Made by a program: the position numbers and the translations under genes
Source: Desulfobacteraceae bacterium
GTDB lineage: Bacteria > Desulfobacterota > Desulfobacteria > Desulfobacterales > Desulfobacteraceae
Length of the DNA: 38,223 nt
Direction: 5' to 3'
NCBI GenBank assembly: GCA_024227235.1
Contig: JAAEKY010000736.1
Span: forward strand, 1-38,223
Part shown: piece after piece, positions 31,395-38,223 of the stretch
Position numbering within the stretch: the stretch's first letter is position 1
How the letters are laid out: each line of letters starts with the position of its first letter
The notes under the pieces: model-generated
Told to the model about the DNA's origin: nothing
Seen by the model: the letters and a program-made list of their open reading frames with translations, nothing else
Database searches by the model: none

Positions 31395-32280
31395 ATTCGT
31401 TTAAAATCCTTGAATTGCTAATCCAGTTTTTGGTCACTTTAACAAAAAGTTTTAGCAACACCTTTTGCCCGGTCATCTGTTCAATATCTTTTCTTGCTTT
31501 GGCACCAATTTTTTTCAGCATTGAGCCTTTTTTCCCAATAATAATGCCCTTTTGAGAATCCCTGATCACATGGATGCTGGCATGAATAATAATCAGCTTT
31601 TTCTCCACTTCAAAAGAATCTACAGTAACCGCACTTGAATAGGGGATCTCCATCCCCGTTAATCGAAATACTTTTTCTCTGATAATTTCTTTTACCATAA
31701 ATTTTTCTGACACATCCGTGAATGTCTCTTCAGGAAAAAGCCGGGGCCCTTTTGCTAATGATTGTTCGACTTCTTCAAGAATATTTTTTACCTGAATGTC
31801 CTTCTTGGCTGAAACAGGGACAATTGCTTTAAAATTATATAGTTTTTGGAATTCCTCAACAAGGCTATATACCTGTGCTTTTTTTACTAAATCAATCTTA
31901 TTCAACGCAAGGACAACCGGTTTAGAAGTCTTTTTCAATTGAGATATGATCAGCTTCTCTGCTGAATAATTTCGTGAGTCTGCATCCACCATAAAAAGGA
32001 TCACATCTACATCTTCCAAAGCCAGCATAGCTTGATCAACAATTCTTTTATTTAACAGATTACTACTTTTATGAATTCCGGGTGTATCTACGAAAATAAT
32101 CTGGGATGATGGTCTATTAACAATTCCAAGGATTCTATCCCGTGTTGTTTGAGGTTTTTTAGAGGTGATAGAAATTTTTTGCCCCAACACCTGATTGAGT
32201 AGAGTGGATTTTCCTGCATTGGGAGCACCTATTATGCCAACAAATCCAGATCGGATACTTTTTTCGACTTTCTTATTCAT
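31384..32280 (-). CDS. era: Ribosome-assembly GTPase Era
   Basis: A 298-residue GTPase. G1 is GAPNAGKS at 18-25, G3 is DTPG, G4 is NKID and G5 is the SAK region. The C-terminal KH domain contains 'GIIIGKKGSMLKKIGAKARKDIEQM'. Era binds the 3' end of 16S rRNA during 30S maturation. It overlaps engB by 8 bases and the HNH gene by 11 bases. Confidence 0.97.
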   Translation of the reverse strand: MNKKVEKSIRSGFVGIIGAPNAGKSTLLNQVLGQKISITSKKPQTTRDRILGIVNRPSSQIIFVDTPGIHKSSNLLNKRIVDQAMLALEDVDVILFMVDADSRNYSAEKLIISQLKKTSKPVVLALNKIDLVKKAQVYSLVEEFQKLYNFKAIVPVSAKKDIQVKNILEEVEQSLAKGPRLFPEETFTDVSEKFMVKEIIREKVFRLTGMEIPYSSAVTVDSFEVEKKLIIIHASIHVIRDSQKGIIIGKKGSMLKKIGAKARKDIEQMTGQKVLLKLFVKVTKNWISNSRILNEFGY

Positions 32281-32866
32281 TATACCAGCCTATTAAATTT
32301 TCAATTTCATCTAAAACCGTATCTCTTCCCATTTTTGTCTTAGCTGAAAAAAGGATGACACTGCTTTTTTCTCGGTTTAATAGAGAACAAATGGAAAAAA
32401 GCCTTTTTTTCTGCTTTGTTTTTGACAGCTTATCAGATTTCGTTAATATTATTAAATAAGGTTTTTTATGGACTTCCAACCAGTCAACCATATCCTTTTC
32501 CTCTTTTCCCGGATCCCTTCTAATATCTATCAGTAGAATCAACCCTAATAGACTTTGACGTTGGGAAAGATAAAGATTAATCATCGGCTGCCATTGGGCC
32601 CTGATTTTTTTTGATACTTTTGCATAACCATAACCTGGAAGATCTACAAAAGAAAGGTCTTCGTTAATCAAAAAGAAATTGACCAGCTGTGTACACCCTG
32701 GCTTTGAACTCGTTTTCACCATATTTCTTCTTTGAATCAGCGTGTTGATCAAAGAAGATTTCCCCACATTGGAGCGGCCTGCAAATGCAATTTCTGGCAA
32801 ATCATATTCTGGATACTGGGATGGTTTAACAGCACTTTTAACAAACTCAACGGTTTTAATTATCAT
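32273..32866 (-). CDS. engB: Ribosome-biogenesis GTP-binding protein EngB (YsxC/YihA)
   Basis: A 197-residue GTPase of the EngB family. G1 is GRSNVGKSS at 30-38, G3 DLPGYG, G4 TKSD and G5 SAKT. It has a role in 50S subunit assembly. The length is normal. It overlaps the aminotransferase stop by four bases (ATGA) and era by eight, so a pair of ribosome GTPases is produced together. Confidence 0.96.
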   Translation of the reverse strand: MIIKTVEFVKSAVKPSQYPEYDLPEIAFAGRSNVGKSSLINTLIQRRNMVKTSSKPGCTQLVNFFLINEDLSFVDLPGYGYAKVSKKIRAQWQPMINLYLSQRQSLLGLILLIDIRRDPGKEEKDMVDWLEVHKKPYLIILTKSDKLSKTKQKKRLFSICSLLNREKSSVILFSAKTKMGRDTVLDEIENLIGWYNE

Positions 32867-34020
32867 AACAGATTATTTAAATACCCTTCCATGCGGTCAA
32901 GGCCGATTTTTAAATTTTCTATGGAATTGGCATATGAAAACCGCAAATAGCCTTCCCCGTTTGCACCAAAATCAATTCCGGGAGTCACCCCGATATGGGC
33001 TTTTTCCAGTATATCAAAGGCAAGGGCATATGAATCATTTGAAATATGCTTTGCATTGACAAACACATAAAATGCCCCTGTTGGCTCCACAGGTATTCCA
33101 AATCCCATATTTTTTAATCTTTCAATGACATAAATACGGCGCTTATTATATGTCTCTTTCATGACTCGGGTCTCTTGATGAGCATCTTTCAAAGCAGCAG
33201 CACCTGCAAGTTGGGCCACAGAATTGGCACAAATGAAAAAATTCTGCTGCAGGATCTGCAATGCCCGAACAAATTCTGGTGGTGTGATCAAGTATCCAAG
33301 GCGAAGCCCTGTCATAGCGAACAATTTTGAAAAACCGTTCAAAACAAAAGCGTTGTCAGTAAATTCATAGATAGAATGTTCTTGTCCCTCATAAACCAAT
33401 CCATGATAGATTTCATCTGAAATCACATAAAGATTATTGGCTTGAGCAATATCCACAATCTGCTGCATCCTTTCTTTTGGAATAACATTTCCTGTTGGAT
33501 TTGACGGGGAATTAATAAAAATTGCTTTTGTTTTTGACGTAATTTTCTTTTTTATTGCTTCTGGCGTATACACAAAACCTTCATCTTCAAAAACCGGGAC
33601 AGTAACTGGAACCCCTAATACATAATTAATAAAATTTGCATAACACGCATAATGCGGATCTGAAATAATAATCTCATCCCCTGGATTTACAAGAGCTGAA
33701 AACAACAGCAGCATGGCAGGTGAAGTTCCTGATGTTACCAGAATCTGTCCAGGGTCAATGATTGTCCCATACGTTTGTTTATGATACTGGCTTATGGCTT
33801 CCCTCAAACGGATATCACCCAGGCTGTGGGTATAATGTGTCTCATTGTCTAAAAAGGCTTCAACACTCACCTTATTGACACACTCAGGCACATTAAAATC
33901 AGGTTCCCCTATTTCCATATGAATGACATCAATCCCGGATTCTTCCATTTTATGGATCTTCTCAAGGATCTCCATAACGATAAAAGGGGTTATTTTTTCA
34001 CATCGATGGGCAGGTTTCAT
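32863..34020 (-). CDS. PLP-dependent class I/II aminotransferase
   Basis: A 385-residue fold-type-I aminotransferase. Asp202 and Tyr205 in 'SDEIYHGLVY', the PLP lysine Lys232 in 'NGFSKLFAMTGLRLGY', and Arg240 are visible; 'SPSNPTGNVI' binds the cofactor. It fits the AspC-like or aromatic aminotransferase group. It lies directly after hisG (adjacent bases) and overlaps engB by four. Its place after hisI and hisG would allow a role in histidinol-phosphate transamination, but it does not look like a classical HisC, so the substrate is open. Confidence 0.88.
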   Translation of the reverse strand: MKPAHRCEKITPFIVMEILEKIHKMEESGIDVIHMEIGEPDFNVPECVNKVSVEAFLDNETHYTHSLGDIRLREAISQYHKQTYGTIIDPGQILVTSGTSPAMLLLFSALVNPGDEIIISDPHYACYANFINYVLGVPVTVPVFEDEGFVYTPEAIKKKITSKTKAIFINSPSNPTGNVIPKERMQQIVDIAQANNLYVISDEIYHGLVYEGQEHSIYEFTDNAFVLNGFSKLFAMTGLRLGYLITPPEFVRALQILQQNFFICANSVAQLAGAAALKDAHQETRVMKETYNKRRIYVIERLKNMGFGIPVEPTGAFYVFVNAKHISNDSYALAFDILEKAHIGVTPGIDFGANGEGYLRFSYANSIENLKIGLDRMEGYLNNLL

Positions 34021-34896
34021 TTAAAGCACCTTATTTAATGGATACTCAATAATACCTTCAGCGCCTTCTTTTAATAGTCGGGGAATCAAATCCCTGACAA
34101 GGCTTGTATCAATAATAGTTTCCACAGAAAACCAGTCAGATTGATACAAAGATGCAATAGTGGGTGCATTAAGACTGGGAAGAAGAGATACTATCTTTGC
34201 AATTTTGTTTTCAGGCACATTCATTTTTATACCGACCAGTTTATCTGCAACCAAAGCGGCTTGTAACAACATAGCGATCTGTTCAATTTTCTCTCGTTTC
34301 TTTGGGTCTTTCCAAGCCGTTTTATTTGCAATCAACTGAGTATTGGTCTCCATGACCTCGTGGATCACCCTTAAATTATGCGCCCGTATCGTACTTTCAG
34401 TCTCTGTGATTTCAACAATAGCATCTGCTAAACCTGACACAATTTTCGCTTCTGTAGCGCCCCAGGAGAACTTCACATTTACATTGATATTCCGCTCTTG
34501 AAAGAATCGTTTTGTGAATTTTAAAAGTTCAGTGGAAATTGTTTTTCCTTCAAGGTCTTCGAGCGTTTTCATAGGAGAATCATTTGCAACAGCAATCACC
34601 CATCTTGCCGGACGGGCACTGACCTTTGAATAAATAAGATCGGTTACAACATGGACATCAGATTCATGCTCAGCCACCCAATCAAGGCCTGTCAACCCGG
34701 CATCAATGATACCGCTTTCTACATTAATTGACATTTCCTGGGCACGGCACATAGCGCACTCAATAGAATCATCATTAATATCTGGAAAATAACTTCTTCC
34801 TTCAATATTAATCTTCCATCCTGACCGATTAAAAAGATTGACTGTTGCATTTAAAAGGCTTCCTTTTGGAATGCCTAATTTTAATATTTTTTCCAT
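34021..34896 (-). CDS. hisG: ATP phosphoribosyltransferase HisG, long form
   Basis: A 291-residue enzyme for the first step of histidine synthesis. The start 'LKLGIPKGSLLNATVNLFNRSGW', the 'DAGLTGLDWVAE' block and the PRPP loop region 'ADAIVEITETESTIRAHNL' are conserved. The length and the C-terminal part (about 215-291) show the long form with its own ACT-like histidine-binding domain, so no HisZ partner is required. Its start overlaps the hisI stop by one base. It is probably feedback inhibited by histidine, as known for the family. Confidence 0.95.
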   Translation of the reverse strand: MEKILKLGIPKGSLLNATVNLFNRSGWKINIEGRSYFPDINDDSIECAMCRAQEMSINVESGIIDAGLTGLDWVAEHESDVHVVTDLIYSKVSARPARWVIAVANDSPMKTLEDLEGKTISTELLKFTKRFFQERNINVNVKFSWGATEAKIVSGLADAIVEITETESTIRAHNLRVIHEVMETNTQLIANKTAWKDPKKREKIEQIAMLLQAALVADKLVGIKMNVPENKIAKIVSLLPSLNAPTIASLYQSDWFSVETIIDTSLVRDLIPRLLKEGAEGIIEYPLNKVL

Positions 34897-35270
34897 TATT
34901 TATATACCTCTTTCGGATCAAAAATTATGGGTTCTACTATTTTCAAATTATTGTCCTCCACTTTTGAAAAAAAACAGCTCTTATACCCTTTATGACAGGC
35001 AGCGCCACCAACCTGATCCACCTTTAAAAGAACCGTATCCTTATCACAATCCACCCGGATTTCTTTTACATGCTGCACATGACCGGATGTTTCCCCTTTT
35101 TTCCACAATGTGTGTCTTGACCGGCTAAAAAAAGTAGCTCGCCCACTTTTCACTGTTTCATCAAACGCCTGCTTATTCATAAAACCAAGCATCAGGACTT
35201 CCAACGTTTTATCATCCTGTACAATAGCAGGAATCAATCCATTGGTTTTTTCAAAATCAAGCTCAATCAT
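34896..35270 (-). CDS. hisI: Phosphoribosyl-AMP cyclohydrolase HisI
   Basis: A 124-residue single-domain HisI, without the HisE part. The signature '[10 protein letters not shown]' (55-64), the metal-binding acids Asp74, Asp76 and Asp78 and the zinc cysteines Cys75, Cys92 and Cys99 are all present. It opens the purine ring in the third step of histidine synthesis. It is the first gene of the minus-strand operon; other his genes are not in this window. Confidence 0.95.
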   Translation of the reverse strand: MIELDFEKTNGLIPAIVQDDKTLEVLMLGFMNKQAFDETVKSGRATFFSRSRHTLWKKGETSGHVQHVKEIRVDCDKDTVLLKVDQVGGAACHKGYKSCFFSKVEDNNLKIVEPIIFDPKEVYK

Positions 35271-35339
35271 AATTTATAACAACTCCTTTAGAGTATAATA
35301 ATCAAAACTTTATTAAATACCCGGTATTGTTAAAAAAGT

Positions 35340-35365
35340 CAAATTTTATACACAATCAAAATTTG
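35340..35365. promoter_or_regulatory. Inverted repeat in the hisI-PBP divergent region
   Basis: CAAATTTT at 35340-35347 and AAAATTTG at 35358-35365 form a perfect 8-bp inverted repeat with a 10-base spacer, between the divergent hisI and penicillin-binding protein genes. It could be an operator, but AT-rich sequence makes such repeats common by chance. No convincing promoter was resolved here for either side. Confidence 0.25.
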
Positions 35366-35458
35366 TCATAAGAAACCTTAAAGTATTGCCATACGACATG
35401 GAATCTGATAATAACCACCTAAAAAAACATTAAATATTGAATTTTATTCCAGGGTGGT

Positions 35459-37864
35459 ATGGCAAAAAGAAAAAGCAAAGCTGAAGTTCTGAAACATAGA
35501 GGCAAAAAAACGGAAAAAAACATTTTTCTTTTCCTTTTCAAATGGCTTTTTATCCTAATTATCTTATCCACTCTTTTGGGCTGCACAGGACTTGTGGGGC
35601 TTTACTATTATCTTAGCCAGGATCTGCCGAAAATAAATACATTAAAAGATTATCGTCCAGCCACTGTAACCAGTGTGTTCTCAGATGACGGTAGAAAAAT
35701 TGGAGAATTTTACGAAGAACGAAGGATTGTTATTCCTTTATCTGAAATGCCAAATAGTCTTATAAACGCCTTTGTTTCAGCAGAGGATTCAAGATTCAGG
35801 GAACATCCCGGTATTGATATCCTTTCCATTGTCAGAGCTTCTTTAAAAAACTTCAAGGCGGGAACTATTGTCCAGGGGGGATCAACAATCACTCAACAAG
35901 TGACAAAATCTTTCTTACTGACTCCGGAACGCACCTATGAAAGAAAAATTAAAGAAGCCATTCTTGCCTATAGAATAGAAAAAAAATTTACTAAAGATCA
36001 AATTCTGTTTCTTTATCTGAACCAAATATATCTGGGGCATGGTGCCTATGGTGTAGAAGCGGCATCCGAAAATTATTTTGGAAAGCATACTAAAGACCTT
36101 AACCTGGCAGAATGCTCAATGCTCGCAGGTTTACCACAAGCTCCCAGCAGATATTCTCCTTTCAGATTTCCAGATCGTGCAAAACAACGCCAAATTTATG
36201 TACTGAACAGGATGAAGGAAGATGACCTGATCACAAATCTTGAGGCCACAGAAGCCATTGATCTCAAACTGGATATCAAGCCTCGAAAAAATTGGTTCAT
36301 TGAAAGAGTCCCTTGCTACACTGAGCATGTTAGGCGATATGTAGAAAACAATTATGGCAAAGATGCCTTATACAAACAAGGACTTCAAATACACACTGCC
36401 GTTAATATTGAACTCCAGAAAATCGGCAGGAATGCAGTCAATAAAGGCTTGAGTGATCTCGACAAGCGCACGGGATATAGAGGCCCTTTAAAAAACATTT
36501 CCTCTCTTCAAATAGAGAACTTTTGTACTCAGATATCAGAAGAAATCGGAAACAAGCTGCTGGATAAAGGAACGACTTACCAGGGGGTGGTTTTAAATGT
36601 TGATGATGAAAATGCTATCACTGAAGTTAGAGTGGGTGACTTCCATGGCGTAATCAAACTTGAAACCATGAAATGGGCCCGAAAACCAGACTCTAATGTC
36701 GCCTATTATGAAACCAAGGTTAAAAAACCTTCACAAGTTTTGACGGTCGGGGATGTCATTCTGGTTAAAGTCTTAAATGAATTAATTGAAGATGACGAAC
36801 TTGAATTTAGCCTTGAGCAGGAGCCTGTTGCCCAGTCAGCATTGTTAAGTATTGAAGCAGAAACCGGTCATGTCAAAACAATGATAGGTGGGCGGGATTA
36901 CAAGAACAGTCAGTTTAACCGGGCCTATCAATCCAGACGCCAGCCAGGGAGTGCATTCAAACCTGTTATTTATGCTGCAGCTCTTGATAAGGGGTATACA
37001 GCGGCAAGTGTCATCATTGATTCTCCAGTTGTCTATGAAGACACAGAGCGTGATTTTATCTGGAAACCCCGTAATTATAAAGAGAAGTTTTTTGGCCCTA
37101 CCCTTTTTCGTCATGCACTTGTAAAATCAAGAAATATCGTTACGATTAAAATCCTTAAAGATATTGGCATAGACTATATCATTAATTATTCTCGGAAACT
37201 TGGAATTGCATCAGATATCAGCAATGATCTATCAATTGCACTTGGATCCTCCGGGCTGTCTTTGCTTGAACTTGTTAATGCCTACTCTGTTTTTTCAAAC
37301 CTGGGATATTTAATTGAACCTGTATTTATTACAAAAATATACGATAGAGATGGAAATCTTTTAGAAACTTCAAAGCTGGTCCGCAAAAAGGTTATTGATA
37401 TGAGTACGGCTTATATTATGACCAACATCATGGAAAGTGTTGTAAAAACAGGGACAGGATGGCGTATTAAAGCACTTAAACGCCCTGTAGCAGGAAAAAC
37501 CGGAACAACAAACAATCTTTTTGATGCCTGGTTTATGGGCTACACCCCTAGATACACTACAGGGGTCTGGGTTGGACTTGATCAGGAAGCCCCTCTTGGA
37601 AAAGGTGAAACCGGATCAAGAGCAGCAAGCCCTATCTGGCTTGAATTCATGAAAAACACATTAGAAGGGAAACCTGCAAGAACGTTTAATGTTCCTGAAG
37701 GTATTGTCTTTGCTAAAATCGATGCAAAAACAGGGCTGCTTCCCATAGAAGAATCTGAAAAAACGATCTTTGAGTGTTTCAAAGAAGGCACCATGCCGAC
37801 CGAGCATACCCAAAAACCGGATACTGCGTCTGATTCTGAAGAGCTTTTTAAAAAGGGAATTTGA
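35459..37864 (+). CDS. mrcA: Class A penicillin-binding protein 1A
   Basis: An 801-residue bifunctional peptidoglycan synthase. A membrane anchor is at about 22-50. The glycosyltransferase (GT51) domain has catalytic Glu109 in 'SAEDSRFREHPG' and 'GGSTITQQ'. An OB-like insertion of about 330-440 is typical of PBP1A. The transpeptidase domain has nucleophile Ser498 with Lys501 (SAFK), the SRN motif and KTGTTN at 680-685. It polymerises and cross-links murein on the outer face of the inner membrane. A GGGTGG ribosome site precedes the ATG. It is divergent from hisI. Confidence 0.95.
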   Translation: MAKRKSKAEVLKHRGKKTEKNIFLFLFKWLFILIILSTLLGCTGLVGLYYYLSQDLPKINTLKDYRPATVTSVFSDDGRKIGEFYEERRIVIPLSEMPNSLINAFVSAEDSRFREHPGIDILSIVRASLKNFKAGTIVQGGSTITQQVTKSFLLTPERTYERKIKEAILAYRIEKKFTKDQILFLYLNQIYLGHGAYGVEAASENYFGKHTKDLNLAECSMLAGLPQAPSRYSPFRFPDRAKQRQIYVLNRMKEDDLITNLEATEAIDLKLDIKPRKNWFIERVPCYTEHVRRYVENNYGKDALYKQGLQIHTAVNIELQKIGRNAVNKGLSDLDKRTGYRGPLKNISSLQIENFCTQISEEIGNKLLDKGTTYQGVVLNVDDENAITEVRVGDFHGVIKLETMKWARKPDSNVAYYETKVKKPSQVLTVGDVILVKVLNELIEDDELEFSLEQEPVAQSALLSIEAETGHVKTMIGGRDYKNSQFNRAYQSRRQPGSAFKPVIYAAALDKGYTAASVIIDSPVVYEDTERDFIWKPRNYKEKFFGPTLFRHALVKSRNIVTIKILKDIGIDYIINYSRKLGIASDISNDLSIALGSSGLSLLELVNAYSVFSNLGYLIEPVFITKIYDRDGNLLETSKLVRKKVIDMSTAYIMTNIMESVVKTGTGWRIKALKRPVAGKTGTTNNLFDAWFMGYTPRYTTGVWVGLDQEAPLGKGETGSRAASPIWLEFMKNTLEGKPARTFNVPEGIVFAKIDAKTGLLPIEESEKTIFECFKEGTMPTEHTQKPDTASDSEELFKKGI

Positions 37865-38223
37865 ATTTTCTATAACGGTTCTTAAAAAAACACATTCCTA
37901 TATCCAGAGGCATAAAGATAAGTATCGTGTCGGTAAGGCTTGGGTGAAAGTTTTCTGACTATTTCCAGTTCCACCAATCATACCTCTTGGAAAATGTGGC
38001 TTAACTTGGTCTCCAGTTTAGGGGTAGGATCACCCAAAGCCGGGATCAAATCAGGGGGTTAGCCCGGATATTTCATGAAAATTGAACATTTTCCGGAAAA
38101 CTATTTATAATTACAAAAGGTTAATTCCAATTTTGGAACTTATTTTAAAATACAAACTGTCACCGGAAAATTTCAATTTTCCCCTTTCAGGCGAGTTGAC
38201 TTCACTTCATCTGCTACGCTACA
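37865..38223. other. 359-bp non-coding end region with repeat sequences
   Basis: No credible gene. It holds the dispersed 20-bp repeat copy at 38059-38078, a 12-bp palindrome TTTTCCGGAAAA at 38089-38100, and a 14-bp dyad TTCCAATTTTGGAA at 38125-38138. At the very end there is a sequence resembling the start of the dyad repeat at 19372. The word AAAATTTCAATTTT is shared by 38167-38180 and 1102-1115. Confidence 0.6.
38059..38078 (+). repeat. Dispersed 20-bp repeat, copy 2
   Basis: TTAGCCCGGATATTTCATGA matches 18 of 20 bases of the minus-strand sequence at 1102-1083, with both differences being transitions. It is non-coding in both places. Confidence 0.5.

Noticed and set aside
37770-37958. 62-codon open frame overlapping the end of the PBP gene
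   Set aside because: Most of it is an out-of-frame overlap of the PBP 3' end, and the rest is non-coding repeat-like sequence with no ribosome site.

Overview
This is an AT-rich window from a motile Gram-negative bacterium. The flagellar gene order, the sigma-54 regulators inside the flagellar locus, a FliJ-MotE-like-FliK series and a CoA-hydrolase/GNAT fusion point to a deltaproteobacterium (Desulfobacterota), most likely a Desulfobacteraceae-type sulfate reducer. That placement is inferred from gene content and protein style, not from a database search.

Left part (1-17022, all minus strand): flagellar and chemotaxis locus. In transcription order it reads: HD-GYP response regulator, PilZ protein, cheX, cheY, FleQ/FlrA-like sigma-54 activator; then an exported TPR protein and an FlrC-like sigma-54 activator; then flgB-flgC-fliE-fliF-fliG-fliH-fliI-fliJ-motE-like; then, after a 736-bp gap, the 5' part of fliK, which runs off the window. 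Good sigma-54 promoters (GG-N10-GC) lie before the TPR gene, before flgB and before fliK. This suggests a tiered cascade in which the activators encoded here switch on the basal-body operons. The gap before fliK carries a 188-bp MITE-like element with 16-bp terminal inverted repeats and a 5-bp direct flank.

Middle (17134-29923): an Lrp/AsnC regulator, lysA and cutA form a plus-strand operon behind a near-consensus sigma-70 promoter that abuts a perfect 13-bp inverted repeat. Next come a CoA-transferase/hydrolase fused to a GNAT domain (its expected catalytic Glu is Gln), a divergent acyl-CoA synthetase, a Dus-family tRNA dihydrouridine synthase, an IHF-beta-like DNA-binding protein, an alpha/beta hydrolase, a DHA2-type MFS exporter, a coupled trio (small unknown protein, DUF1848 protein, DusB) and queF.

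Right part (29924-38223): an unrecognised DNA-binding-like protein with its own promoter and terminator; a tightly overlapping minus-strand operon hisI-hisG-aminotransferase-engB-era-HNH; and a class A penicillin-binding protein. Non-coding stretches at 1000-1390, 19330-19540 and 37865-38223 hold short dispersed or palindromic repeats. No tRNA, rRNA, CRISPR array or complete IS was seen. No wholly new system was found. The best leads are the sigma-54 cascade with its degenerate receiver, the MITE, the Lrp operator, the Glu-to-Gln CoA-transferase fusion and the unknown gene at 30230.
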